NCBI GenBank assembly: GCA_022565395.1
Contig: JAIUMV010000007.1
Location: 62,001 to 126,000 of the forward strand
DNA length: 64,000 nt
From: Marinobacter sp.
Lineage (GTDB): Bacteria > Pseudomonadota > Gammaproteobacteria > Pseudomonadales > Oleiphilaceae
Reading direction: 5' to 3'
Position numbers and translations under genes: made by a program. This document shows positions 16,995 through 25,056 of the stretch, one piece after another. The notes beneath the pieces are model-generated. The model did no database searches, had not been told where the DNA came from, and saw only the letters and a program-made list of their open reading frames with translations. Every line of letters begins with the position of its first letter. Position 1 is the first letter of the stretch.

Positions 16995-17396
16995 ATGCTT
17001 CGCAACTATGCAGATTTGTATCGGGAAGCCCGGCAGCAGCCGGAGCCCCAGCGATTCCTGTTCGTGTTCTGTCGGGTGGAGTTGCCGGAGGATGCCAGTG
17101 ATGCTGAACGAAAAAGCTTCGAAAGCGGTGAGGGCGGTGCGCTCACCCCTGTGGTCTGCGTGGACAAGCTGCCGTCTGATGTGCCGGATTTTGACGGGCT
17201 GGTAAAAGAGTCAGAGGCCACCGGGCAGCGCTGGGATATGGTGTTTGTGGCGGCTATGTCGGGCCGTGCAGGGTTTCCGCCTACGGCGGATGAAGCCCGG
17301 CAGCCCATGAGCATGATGGTGGAAGCAGTCCGTATGGGCAGTGTCGGTAACTTCCTGGCCATGAACCGGGCCGGTGAATTCGTCGCACTGGACTAG
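16995..17396 (+). CDS. Conserved protein of unknown function in the dnr cluster
   Basis: A 133-residue soluble protein starting MLRNYADLYREARQQPEPQRFLFVFCRVELPE (read as consecutive short segments), with a central VVCVDKLPSDVPDFDGLVKE and a C-terminal FPPTADEARQPMSMMVEAVRMGSVGNFLAMN. No signal peptide or membrane helix. I do not recognise a characterised domain; from memory it resembles the gene after the DGC gene beside Pseudomonas dnr (PA0529). The start at 16995 has GGAG six bases upstream. Position suggests a role tied to nitrogen-oxide respiration, but that is inference. It converges with the next gene. Confidence 0.75.
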   Translation: MLRNYADLYREARQQPEPQRFLFVFCRVELPEDASDAERKSFESGEGGALTPVVCVDKLPSDVPDFDGLVKESEATGQRWDMVFVAAMSGRAGFPPTADEARQPMSMMVEAVRMGSVGNFLAMNRAGEFVALD

Positions 17397-17400
17397 TGGG

Positions 17401-18078
17401 CTAGGCTTGGCTGGCCAAGGCCTGCATCTCATCATACTGGCGCACCTGCACTCCGGGTGTGCCCGCCGTGCCTGTGGTGAGGTTGCGGACCTCCCGCACC
17501 ATGGCATTGGCGACCGTAGTGACGCCAATACCTCGATAACGGCTCAGCTTACCGACCAGTGCCTTGTTGATCAGCGGCATAAAGGCCCCCGCCAGCACCT
17601 CGCCTGAGCGGAACTCCTCCCGCTTGGCCAGCAGTAGCCCAGGCTGATAGATAAATAGGCCGTCAAAATGCAGCGCCTTCAACGCCTCTTCCAGCTGTCC
17701 CTTGACCTGGCTGTAGAACACCAGGGTATCCGCTTTGGCCCCCACCGCTGACATCAGCAGAAAGTAACGGGCGCCTGCTTCTTTCGCCAGTTTTGCGGCC
17801 TGCAGCGGGTAGTGGTGGTCAACCCGGCGGAAGGCTTCCCGGGAGCCGGCGGTTTTGATGGTGGTGCCCAGGCAGCAGACAACCGTATCAACCTGGAACA
17901 GGGTTGCGTGCTGCGCTAGCTCATCGAAGTTAACAACCGGGGCGTCAAGCTTGGGATGGGTTATGGCCAACGGCGAACGAACCGGCGCTACAACACGGCT
18001 AACTTCCGGCGCATCCAGCAGCCCTCGCAACACTTTCTGGCCGGTCAGACCGGTCGCGCCGAGCAACATGACATTCAT
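17401..18078 (-). CDS. NAD(P)H-binding atypical short-chain dehydrogenase-like protein
   Basis: A 225-residue Rossmann-fold protein beginning MNVMLLGATGLTGQKVLRGLL, where GATGLTG is the dinucleotide-binding glycine motif. Further landmarks are VVCCLGTTIKTAGSREAFRRVDHHY (about residues 67-91) and FLLMSAVGAKADTLVFYSQVKGQLE with a Y-x3-K. This resembles the HTATIP2/YbjT-like atypical SDR group, whose substrates are mostly unknown. It runs convergently to the dnr cluster with five bases between stops, and about 100 bases downstream of moaA on the same strand, so it may be co-transcribed with moaA. Confidence 0.8.
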   Translation of the reverse strand: MNVMLLGATGLTGQKVLRGLLDAPEVSRVVAPVRSPLAITHPKLDAPVVNFDELAQHATLFQVDTVVCCLGTTIKTAGSREAFRRVDHHYPLQAAKLAKEAGARYFLLMSAVGAKADTLVFYSQVKGQLEEALKALHFDGLFIYQPGLLLAKREEFRSGEVLAGAFMPLINKALVGKLSRYRGIGVTTVANAMVREVRNLTTGTAGTPGVQVRQYDEMQALASQA

Positions 18079-18180
18079 GGGAGGCCCCCTGGCAGGCTGG
18101 GTGATGAGTACAGGGGGAAAGCCTACCAGTCGGGCTGGCCGGAGGACAAGGGCCGGGTCAGGCCAACCCTGTCGCAGGCG

Positions 18181-19167
18181 CTATCCGCCTGTCATGTTCA
18201 TGAATCGCAGGATCTGGACGGCCCCGTCAGGGGTAAAGTGATGGCGCTCCGGCTTCAGATCCATGGCCTGGATCAGGGCTTGCCGCAGGCGCTCCGGCTG
18301 GGTGGGGTGGGCGCGCAGAACATGGCGCAGGTCCACAGCGTGCTCATTGCCCAGGCACAGCAGCAGCCGGCCCTCCACCGTCACTCTGACCCGATTGCAA
18401 TCACCGCAGAAGTTATGGGAATGGGGTGAGATAAAACCCACCTTGATGGCACTGTCCGGCATACGGTAATAGCGGGCCGGGCCGCCGCTTTGGGCGGTGG
18501 AGGGCAGCAGTTCGTGGTGTTGGCGAATCAGCCCGCGTACCTCTTCGCTGCTGCAGAAACTCTCGCTCCGGTCATGTTCGGTGATCTGTCCGAGGGGCAT
18601 TTCCTCGATGAAGCTGATGTCCACCTGCTTGCGGCGGGCAAACGCCACCAGGGCGGCCACTTCGTCGTCATTGCGGCCTTTCATAATGACTGCGTTTAGC
18701 TTGATACCAGCAAATCCGGCTGCCCGTGCGGCGTCTATGCCCTCAAGTACCCGGTGCAACTCGCCGGTCCGGGTAATGGCGCGGAAGCGACCAGGGTCCA
18801 GGGAATCCAGGCTGATATTGAGGCGTTTAAGGCCGGCCCGGCGTAGCGGTTCGGCGAGGTTGGCGAGCTGGTTGCCATTGGTGGTCATGGCGAAGTCCCG
18901 CAGGCCCAACTGACCTATGTCCGCCACCAGGTCTACAATATCCCGCCGCACCAGAGGCTCGCCGCCCGTCAGGCGAATCTTGTCTACCCCGAGCTGATGA
19001 AAGGCCCGAGCCAGCTGGCTGATTTCTTCCAGGGTCAGAACCTTTTGGCGGGGCAGGAAGGTCATATCCTCCGCCATGCAGTACACGCAGCGAAAGTCGC
19101 AGCGATCGGTCACCGAGAGGCGGACATAGTTTACCCTGCGGCCAAAACGATCCACCAAGTGGCTCAT
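18181..19167 (-). CDS. moaA: GTP 3',8-cyclase MoaA
   Basis: A 328-residue radical-SAM enzyme catalysing the first step of molybdenum cofactor synthesis, turning GTP into (8S)-3',8-cyclo-GTP. The N-terminal cluster is Cys23, Cys27, Cys30 ([14 protein letters not shown]); the C-terminal cluster is [10 protein letters not shown] followed by LLCLGNE; and the protein ends in the conserved catalytic Gly-Gly. [11 protein letters not shown] and MTTNGNQL are also typical. It faces the nar/moa genes on the opposite strand. Upstream is an unusual leader that includes a possible 39-codon ORF whose stop overlaps this start. Confidence 0.97.
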   Translation of the reverse strand: MSHLVDRFGRRVNYVRLSVTDRCDFRCVYCMAEDMTFLPRQKVLTLEEISQLARAFHQLGVDKIRLTGGEPLVRRDIVDLVADIGQLGLRDFAMTTNGNQLANLAEPLRRAGLKRLNISLDSLDPGRFRAITRTGELHRVLEGIDAARAAGFAGIKLNAVIMKGRNDDEVAALVAFARRKQVDISFIEEMPLGQITEHDRSESFCSSEEVRGLIRQHHELLPSTAQSGGPARYYRMPDSAIKVGFISPHSHNFCGDCNRVRVTVEGRLLLCLGNEHAVDLRHVLRAHPTQPERLRQALIQAMDLKPERHHFTPDGAVQILRFMNMTGG

Positions 19168-19283
19168 GGTGGGCTCCTGGGTTGGTAAATGATGCTGTTA
19201 TTGTCGCAACTGAAGGTGGCCGGGCCGATACCCCAGTGGGAGTAGTTATGGGTGCAGTGGGGGTAAATAGCGCCTGTGGCCAC
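19164..19283 (-). CDS. Possible 39-residue leader ORF overlapping the moaA start
   Basis: A GTG-initiated frame of 39 residues whose TGA overlaps the moaA ATG in an ATGA arrangement. The product is rich in Cys, His, Asn and Trp ([11 protein letters not shown], then TFSCDNNS), unlike random translation in this GC-rich DNA. The ribosome site is weak (GGAT close to the GTG). It could be a metal- or translation-sensing leader peptide, or only a by-product of a conserved RNA leader. Other frames here are open too, which lowers confidence. Confidence 0.3.
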   Translation of the reverse strand: MATGAIYPHCTHNYSHWGIGPATFSCDNNSIIYQPRSPP

Positions 19284-19538
19284 ACATCCATAGTGACCGG
19301 TGCGACGTATGCATGTTTACCTGAGCTGATCAGACCTGCCAGTAAGGCCTTGGCGGATGAAGATGTCGTCGGGTTAGCAGTTCAGGACATTCAGACAAGG
19401 CGGGTTTACGGGCTCGGCGGCGTCTGTGGCATTATTCACAGGTTCAAGGAACGGCTGAAAAGCTATAGGTTTCTCAGACGCTCCTTAACGGTGCCAGATT
19501 CATATGTTGGCGCAGCGGCTTCAGGCCCATGAGGTGTT
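19284..19538. other. moaA-nsrR intergenic leader region
   Basis: With the small leader ORF this makes a 371-base gap between divergent moaA and the Rrf2-type regulator. I see no clear full-length gene, tRNA or ANR/DNR box. It should hold both promoters. A Moco-type riboswitch in the moaA leader is possible but I could not confirm its consensus by eye. Confidence 0.4.
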
Positions 19539-19549
19539 ATGCACATAAC
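19536..19549. promoter_or_regulatory. Short palindrome over the nsrR start codon
   Basis: GTTATG-CA-CATAAC forms perfect 6-base arms spanning the ATG at 19539. It could be an autoregulatory operator for the Rrf2 protein, since operators in this family include ATGCA-type dyads. Its size makes chance occurrence possible. Confidence 0.3.
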
Positions 19550-19973
19550 CAGTTACACAGACTATTCCCTGCGGGTGTTGATCTACCTGTCCGTGCAGGG
19601 GGATCAATTGACCACCATTCAGCAGATTGCTGACAGCTATGGTATCTCCAAGAACCACCTGATGAAGGTGGTACACCAGCTGAATCGCAAGGGCTACATT
19701 GAAACTGTGCGGGGCAAGCACGGTGGCCTGCGCATGCATCGCAAGCCTGAGGATATCAATATCGGGGTATTAGTCAGGGAAACCGAAGATGTGACCCTGC
19801 TGGAATGCATGGGGCCTGACAATGGCTGCAATATCTCGCCGGTTTGTGGGCTGAAACAGATCATGTCAGACGCGCTGGGGGCATTCTTTGCAGCGCTGGA
19901 CAACTATACCCTCGCGGATGTGGTCAAGGATCGTCATCAATCACAGATCATGCGCATTTTGCAGATCGTTTAA
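19539..19973 (+). CDS. nsrR: Rrf2-family regulator, NsrR-like nitric oxide sensor
   Basis: A 144-residue Rrf2 protein. The winged helix-turn-helix covers about residues 8-65 (TDYSLRVLIYLS, QIADSYGISKNHLMKVVHQL, wing VRGKHGGLRM). Three cysteines follow in the NsrR-like pattern ECMGPDNGCNISPVCGLK, expected to ligate an iron-sulphur cluster destroyed by NO. It would repress NO-protection genes until NO appears, complementing the DNR activator. GAGG at 19531-19534 precedes the ATG. No NO-detoxifying enzyme is adjacent, so its targets lie elsewhere. The assignment to NsrR rather than another Rrf2 member rests on cysteine spacing and context. Confidence 0.87.
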   Translation: MHITSYTDYSLRVLIYLSVQGDQLTTIQQIADSYGISKNHLMKVVHQLNRKGYIETVRGKHGGLRMHRKPEDINIGVLVRETEDVTLLECMGPDNGCNISPVCGLKQIMSDALGAFFAALDNYTLADVVKDRHQSQIMRILQIV

Positions 19974-19998
19974 GCGGTAGTGCTGAAACGTTACAGGC

Positions 19999-20023
19999 GG
20001 CCCCGGGCTGGGGGCCCGGGGCC
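19999..20023. terminator. Hairpin between convergent nsrR and desB-like genes
   Basis: GGCCCCGGGC and GCCCGGGGCC are perfect 10-base arms around TGGGG. It lies 25 bases after the nsrR stop and 12 bases after the desaturase stop on the other strand. No T tract follows in either direction, so it is a hairpin-type terminator candidate. Confidence 0.6.
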
Positions 20024-20035
20024 GACCAAGTGACA

Positions 20036-21109
20036 TCAGGCTGCCTGCAGCTTCAGGCGTACCCGGTCAGGCAGTGAGTAGTGGGCAATCTTACGCAGCA
20101 CAGTCATGTACTGACGGCCGAAGCTGCCGGTGTTGTAAGTGATGCCGTACTTCTCACAGATCGCCTGCACTTTGGGTGCCATTTCACGGTAACGGTGAGC
20201 CGGAATATCCGGGAACACGTGGTGCTCAATCTGATGGCTCAGGTGGCCGCTCAAGATATGCACCCACAGACCGCCGGTGAAGTTGCTGGAACCGCTGATC
20301 TGGCGCAGGTACCAGTGACCTTTGCTTTCCCCTTCGCATTCTTCCTCGGTAAAGGTTTCTGCCTGTTCGGTAAAGTGACCACAAAAAATCACTGTTGAGG
20401 CCCACAGGTTACGAATCAGGTTGGCACCGGCGTTGCCAAGCAACACGATAGGTGCAACCGGCAGCGTCAGCAGCGGGAAGAAGACATAGTCTTTGAACGC
20501 CTGGCGGCCACCCTTCTGGAAGAATTCCTTGATCAGCGGCAGCTTGTCCCGCAGGCGAATTTCGCGGCTACGCAGTTTTTCGGTCTCCAGCTCATGCAGG
20601 CCGACACCCCACTGGAAGAACACGGTCAGCAAGATGTAGTTGATGAACTGCAGACTGTGGGCCGGATGCCACTTCTGGTCATCGCTCAGGCGCAGAACGG
20701 CATAACCGTAGTCCCGGTCCTTGCCAATAATGTTGGTATAGGTGTGGTGCTCGTAGTTGTGCGTACGGCGCCAGGAATCACTGGTGCACACGGTATCCCA
20801 CTCATAGGTCTGGGAGTTCAGGGCCGGGTCGTTCATCCAGTCGTACTGGCCGTGCATCACGTTGTGGCCGATTTCCATGTTTTCAAGAATCTTGGCCAGC
20901 CCCAGAGAGGCCACCGCCGCCACAAACACCGGAGGAATGAAGCCGAAGGGCATCATTACCCGGCCACCCACTTCCAACGTGCGGTGCAGGCGCAGAATCT
21001 TGCGAATGTATTTGGCATCACGTTCGCCCAGGTCAGCAAGGGCTTCATCGCGAATGGCGTCCAGGTCTTTGGCCAGGGCGTCGAGTTGTTCGTTGGTCAG
21101 CTTGATCAT
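20036..21109 (-). CDS. desB: Membrane fatty acid (acyl-CoA) desaturase, DesB/DesA3-like
   Basis: A 357-residue integral membrane di-iron desaturase. Its three histidine boxes are HNVMH (His82, His86), HNYEHH (His117, His121, His122) and HQIEHH near residue 292, the last of the QxxHH form. Hydrophobic stretches lie near 53-75 and 185-240. It inserts a double bond into acyl chains using electrons from the reductase encoded upstream. The gene pair with a divergent TetR repressor mirrors desT-desCB of Pseudomonas aeruginosa, and the protein also resembles mycobacterial DesA3. Regiospecificity (probably delta-9) is inferred. Confidence 0.88.
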   Translation of the reverse strand: MIKLTNEQLDALAKDLDAIRDEALADLGERDAKYIRKILRLHRTLEVGGRVMMPFGFIPPVFVAAVASLGLAKILENMEIGHNVMHGQYDWMNDPALNSQTYEWDTVCTSDSWRRTHNYEHHTYTNIIGKDRDYGYAVLRLSDDQKWHPAHSLQFINYILLTVFFQWGVGLHELETEKLRSREIRLRDKLPLIKEFFQKGGRQAFKDYVFFPLLTLPVAPIVLLGNAGANLIRNLWASTVIFCGHFTEQAETFTEEECEGESKGHWYLRQISGSSNFTGGLWVHILSGHLSHQIEHHVFPDIPAHRYREMAPKVQAICEKYGITYNTGSFGRQYMTVLRKIAHYSLPDRVRLKLQAA

Positions 21110-21159
21110 GGTGTCTTGCTCCAGCGCCCCTTCGGGGGCGCGTCATTGAATGGGGTGGT

Positions 21160-22260
21160 TTAGAGTTCGATGGTTACCGGGCCCTGAGGGACAGAAATAC
21201 AGAGCTGGATCTGCTCTTCGCCGGGGCTTGAAACTTTACCGGTAAGGCTGTTAACCACGGTGCCGCTGGTTTTGGTGCACTTGCACTGATGGCAGATGCC
21301 CATGCGGCAGCCATACTTGGGATTCAGCTTGGCGGTTTCCGCGAGTTCGAGCAGGGCCTTGCCATCATCTGCTTCAACCTCCTTACCACTGCGGCTGAAG
21401 GTCACCAGGCCACCGCTTTCACCGGTAAACACCGGTGCTGGTGCACTGAAGAAGGTGACGCGGATACGGTCATCGCTGATGCCGTATTTGCCCAGCAGAT
21501 CGGAGGCCAGGTCCATCAGCCCCTTCGGTCCACACAGATAACACAAGCGCGCCTTGATACCGGGAATGGTGTCCAGGTGCTGCTCGCCGAGGTAGACCGG
21601 CTTGCTGTCTTCCTGAGAGTGGACAACCTGCAGGTTGAAGGCCGGCCAGCGCTGACGCAGGGCGTAGAGACGCTCAGCACCAATGACATCCGCCTGGGTG
21701 CGCACGAAATAGAGCAGGGCGACGGGTGCGCGGTAGTGGTCTTTCTCCAGTGTCTCCAGCAGGCTCAGAATGGGCGTGATGCCAGAACCGCCCGCGATGA
21801 ACAGCAAGGGCTCAACGGATGTTGGCACAAGGAAGTCACCAAACGCTTTGCTCAACCCCAGCACGGTGCCAGCTTTGAGATTGTCATGCATCCAGTTGGT
21901 GACCAGGCCACCCGGCAGGCGTTTGATGGTCAGCGTGATGGTGCCATCTTCCGCCCAGCGTGCAGGCGTGCTGGACAGGCTGAAGGTCCGGGTATAGCGC
22001 ACGCCATCAATGTCCACGCTGAGATTGACGTGTTGGCCAGCTTCAAAACCGGACCAGCGGTTGCTAGGCTTGAGCACAAATGTTTTCGTGTCCGCCGTTT
22101 CAGTGATAATGTCTTGCACCTGTGCGGGGGTGAAGCCGCGAATCCACAACGGATTGATAGGGGTTACCAGCGGGTCAAAGAAGGCCGCTGGATTTTCCTG
22201 GTTGAACAGCTGGCGGCCCAGCCAGTTCAGAGATTTTTTGATAGGGTTTGATGACAGCAT
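21160..22260 (-). CDS. desC: Ferredoxin-linked flavin oxidoreductase partner of the desaturase, DesC-like
   Basis: A 366-residue three-part electron-transfer protein. An FAD domain has RYTRTFSLSSTP (RxxS motif, about residues 88-99), an NAD(P)H domain has FIAGGSGITPILSLLE and CYLCGPKGLMD, and a C-terminal [2Fe-2S] ferredoxin domain has GCRMGICHQCKC plus a final Cys in QIQLCIS. It carries electrons from NAD(P)H to the desaturase encoded 50 bases downstream. The start at 22260 is preceded by CAGGAGACC; an upstream ATG at 22281 lacks such a site. A nested palindrome overlaps its promoter. Confidence 0.9.
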   Translation of the reverse strand: MLSSNPIKKSLNWLGRQLFNQENPAAFFDPLVTPINPLWIRGFTPAQVQDIITETADTKTFVLKPSNRWSGFEAGQHVNLSVDIDGVRYTRTFSLSSTPARWAEDGTITLTIKRLPGGLVTNWMHDNLKAGTVLGLSKAFGDFLVPTSVEPLLFIAGGSGITPILSLLETLEKDHYRAPVALLYFVRTQADVIGAERLYALRQRWPAFNLQVVHSQEDSKPVYLGEQHLDTIPGIKARLCYLCGPKGLMDLASDLLGKYGISDDRIRVTFFSAPAPVFTGESGGLVTFSRSGKEVEADDGKALLELAETAKLNPKYGCRMGICHQCKCTKTSGTVVNSLTGKVSSPGEEQIQLCISVPQGPVTIEL

Positions 22261-22304
22261 GGTCGGGTCTCCTGTGGCCATGTAGGCGTCATGTCAGCGA
22301 ACTC

Positions 22305-22341
22305 GTGTACATATGTTCACTTCATGTGAACGAATGTACAC
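22305..22341. promoter_or_regulatory. Nested palindromic operator of the desCB promoter (DesT-type)
   Basis: Outer arms GTGTACAT (22305-22312) and ATGTACAC (22334-22341) and inner arms GTTCAC (22315-22320) and GTGAAC (22326-22331) share one dyad centre at 22323. The inner GTGAAC/GTTCAC elements resemble the P. aeruginosa DesT site as I recall it. The divergent TetR gene at 22646 is the likely binder. Confidence 0.75.
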
Positions 22342-22362
22342 AAGTTGATGTGTTGCCGTCAA
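22333..22362 (-). promoter_or_regulatory. Candidate desCB promoter
   Basis: Reading toward desC, TTGACG at 22362-22357 and TACATT at 22338-22333 are separated by 18 bases, acceptable for sigma70. The -10 element overlaps the outer arm of the palindromic operator, which explains repression by steric block. Confidence 0.45.
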
Positions 22363-22599
22363 CAATTTTGCCTTATTCCGGCTTTTTGCTTTTATCTGTT
22401 TGATAAAAAACAATTTATTATGCATTTGGTTGGATTTTTTGGGGTGTTTAAGGCCCTTTCTTACCGCTTTGGCCTTTTATGACATGAGGGTGTTTGGTGC
22501 TCTTAACTCCCCCAGGAAGCCATACCCTGTAGGGGTTTGCCCGCGTTGGCAGTGATGATGGCTGGGGTGGATGTTTGTTCGGAGGCTTCCGTAAAAAGG

Positions 22600-22617
22600 G
22601 TGTACAATTGTGTACGC
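22600..22617. promoter_or_regulatory. Second TGTAC dyad upstream of the desT-like gene
   Basis: GTGTACAATTGTGTAC contains two GTGTAC half-sites like the outer arms of the 22305-22341 operator, here 29 bases before the regulator start. Likely autoregulation. The intervening 22342-22599 is AT-rich, non-coding, with no other feature that I can support. Confidence 0.5.
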
Positions 22618-22645
22618 TTGATGACAACGACGGTTAAGGTAGCAG

Positions 22646-23272
22646 ATGGCAGACCGAAAACGACGTAATCCCAGCGAAACACGGGATAAACTGATGACCG
22701 CGGCGCTGGATTTGGTGGGTAAAGGTCGGCATTTTGCCAGCCTGGGTATCCGCGAGGTCACTCGCCAGGCCGGGGTGGTACCCACGGCATTTTACCGTCA
22801 CTTCCGCAGCATGGATGATCTCGGGTTGCAGCTGGTGGATGAATTGGGGTTGGTGATGCGCCGCATGATGCGTGAGGCCCGCAGCAACGTGCCTCAGGCG
22901 GAAAAAATTATGGAAGAGTCCGTCAACATTTTCATCCGTCACGCCCGTGACAACCGCACCTTCTTCATGTTTATGGCACAAGGCCTGGCGGGAGAAAGTC
23001 GTGCAGTACAGGAAGGGATTCGCAGTGAATTGCGCTTCTTCGCCGCAGAGCTGGCCAATGACCTGCGCCGCCTGCGGCTGGCCAGTCACCTCAGCGATGG
23101 GGATCTGGACCTGGCCTGCGATCTGGTTGTGCGTACGGTGGCGTTTACTTTTACCGATATGCTGGGCGTATCGCCCGACGACGACTATCAGATCGATCAG
23201 ATCCAGAAGCGCACCACCCGCTTCCTGCAGATGATCTTTATTGGCGCCAATCACTGGCAGAGTGAAAGCTAG
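22646..23272 (+). CDS. desT: TetR-family repressor of unsaturated fatty acid synthesis, DesT-like
   Basis: A 208-residue TetR protein. The DNA-binding domain occupies about residues 8-60 (RDKLMTAALDLV, FASLGIREVTRQAGVVPTAFYRHF), and the rest is an all-helical ligand domain. It is divergent from desCB, as in P. aeruginosa, where DesT senses the saturated-to-unsaturated acyl-CoA ratio and controls desCB (and fabAB). Two palindromic sites sharing GTGTAC lie in the 385-base gap, one at each promoter. A weak AAGGTAGCAG site precedes the ATG. A hairpin follows the stop. Confidence 0.85.
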   Translation: MADRKRRNPSETRDKLMTAALDLVGKGRHFASLGIREVTRQAGVVPTAFYRHFRSMDDLGLQLVDELGLVMRRMMREARSNVPQAEKIMEESVNIFIRHARDNRTFFMFMAQGLAGESRAVQEGIRSELRFFAAELANDLRRLRLASHLSDGDLDLACDLVVRTVAFTFTDMLGVSPDDDYQIDQIQKRTTRFLQMIFIGANHWQSES

Positions 23273-23286
23273 TCGCAGAAAACAGT

Positions 23287-23309
23287 AGCCCGGGGTGTTG
23301 CCCCGGGCT
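23287..23309. terminator. Hairpin between convergent desT and WS/DGAT genes
   Basis: AGCCCGGGG and CCCCGGGCT are perfect 9-base arms around TGTTG, between the two stop codons. There is no T tract on either side; it probably ends both transcripts. Confidence 0.65.
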
Positions 23310-23317
23310 GGTGGGTA

Positions 23318-24778
23318 TCAAACGGCTTTCTTGGCCGCCGGTTTTGCAGCGCGCCGGGCCGGAGCTTTGCGAGGTTTGCTTGCGGGCTTCGGTAACAGTG
23401 CTGCTTCCATTTCATCCAGCGCCTCACCGGTATAGACCGCCAAACGCTGCATGCTGGGCAGGGTGTCCCGACAGCCCGTGAAGCCAAAATTCAACGACCC
23501 CGCGTAACTCAGACAGGTGATATTGAGTGCACCACCGTGGGCGATCAATGACACCGGGTACATGGCTTCCAGCCGTGCGCCCTCGTAGTACAGGGGCACT
23601 TCCGGACCGGGCACGTTGGAAATGGTCACGTTGAATACCGGCCGCATACGTCCACCCATACCGGTCATCAACTGCAGAATGTAGGGGGACATCAACAGCA
23701 TGGTGTACTGATTGAGGGCCGCCCTGGGCAGGCTCTGCAGGTGGTCCTTGGCGCGCTGGGTGGAAGCCTTGATGGTTTCCAGCCGACGTGTGCTGTTGGC
23801 CTCGTTGGTGGCAAGGCTGGCGATCATGAAGCTGATGGCGGTGCCGGTGCCCTGATCATCCGCCGGACGGATGTTGACCGGAATGCCCGCAGTCAGCGCT
23901 TCGTCCGGCAGTGCATTCTGTTCCAGCAGGAAGCGTCGCAGGGAGGTGCCGCACAGATAAAGCACAATATCATTCAGCGAGGCATCGCATGCCTTGGCCA
24001 GTCGCTTCAGCCTTTCCAGCTCATAGTGCTGGGTGGCAAACCGACGTTGGCCCGTCACCCGTTTGTTGAGCATGGAGGGGGGGCCACTAAAGGGGCCGGA
24101 GAGCTGGTCGGGGGTGCGGGTGGTCTGATACAGCTTGGTTATGGCGTTGGTCAGTTGGGGGGCCATATCCATTTGTAGTTTCAAGGCATCCAGCGCCTGG
24201 TTGAGCAGGCCGCCAAGATTACTGGCAACGGATTTCTTGCCGCCGCGGCTCTTTTCCGGGCGCACTGACCAGGGCGGCAGCATGTTGGTTTCATTGGGGT
24301 CGGTCGAGAGTACCCGCTGCATCAGGCGTACGCCACTGATGCCGTCGATCATGGAATGGTGCATTTTGGTATACAGGGCGAAGCGGTTGTTCTCCAGCCC
24401 TTCAATAATATGGCACTCCCAGAGTGGACGTGAGAAGTCCAGCGGGTGGGAATGCAGGCGGGATACCAGAATGCCGAGTTCTCGCTCGCTGCCGGGTCGG
24501 GGCAGGGCGGAGTGACGGACATGGTAGTCCAGGTCAATTTTCTTGTCTTCACGCCAGACTGGTGCCAGCAAGCGGCCGAGAACGCCGGGGCGCTGCAGGC
24601 GGTAGCACCAGGGTGGTGCCACCTCCCAATCGGCTTTCATGCGCTCCACCATGTCTCTCAAAAAGGTTTCTGGCGCGTCGTCCGGTAGCGAGAATATCTG
24701 CATGTTGCCTACATGCATGGGGGTGTCTTCCGATTCCACCGCCAGCCATGAGGCATCCAGAATATTGAGCCGCTTCAT
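23318..24778 (-). CDS. Wax ester synthase/diacylglycerol acyltransferase (WS/DGAT)
   Basis: A 486-residue bifunctional acyltransferase that esterifies fatty alcohols or diacylglycerol with acyl-CoA, making storage lipid at the inner membrane. It starts MKRLNILDASWLAVES, typical of the family, and the catalytic HHxxxDG is His140-His141-x3-Asp145-Gly146 (KMHHSMIDGISG). PLWECHIIEGLE and NVTISNVPGPEVPLYYEGA are also family segments. The C-terminal 25 or so residues are rich in Lys, Ala, Pro and Arg, which is unusual. The ATG at 24778 has GGGGAG upstream; the frame back to 24961 is not used. The neighbouring desaturase genes suggest a lipid-metabolism cluster. Confidence 0.94.
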   Translation of the reverse strand: MKRLNILDASWLAVESEDTPMHVGNMQIFSLPDDAPETFLRDMVERMKADWEVAPPWCYRLQRPGVLGRLLAPVWREDKKIDLDYHVRHSALPRPGSERELGILVSRLHSHPLDFSRPLWECHIIEGLENNRFALYTKMHHSMIDGISGVRLMQRVLSTDPNETNMLPPWSVRPEKSRGGKKSVASNLGGLLNQALDALKLQMDMAPQLTNAITKLYQTTRTPDQLSGPFSGPPSMLNKRVTGQRRFATQHYELERLKRLAKACDASLNDIVLYLCGTSLRRFLLEQNALPDEALTAGIPVNIRPADDQGTGTAISFMIASLATNEANSTRRLETIKASTQRAKDHLQSLPRAALNQYTMLLMSPYILQLMTGMGGRMRPVFNVTISNVPGPEVPLYYEGARLEAMYPVSLIAHGGALNITCLSYAGSLNFGFTGCRDTLPSMQRLAVYTGEALDEMEAALLPKPASKPRKAPARRAAKPAAKKAV

Positions 24779-25056
24779 TACATCTCCCCTGCTTGGCCGG
24801 GCCTTTTTTCCTGCGCCCGGTATTTTCATTATGTGTACTGGAACAGTCCTGTGGGTTGTCCGTTTTGCCTGGCACGCTGCCTGGCGGCATGGTGTACATC
24901 TGTGCGTTGAGTAGTGTTTTGTCCAGCGGTGCCATACAGCCTGCTCAAGACTTCTTCCCATGTGGAAGTGTAGTCGGGTGTTAGCCGATCAACACGTCCA
25001 GGTGGGAGTATAAGCAACAAGCGGGTAGCGATTCGAACTATTTTGTCCGGCGGCGT

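Noticed and set aside
19182-19532. 116-codon plus-strand frame in the moaA-nsrR gap
   Set aside because: It is antisense to the moaA leader, has no ribosome site of note and no domain.
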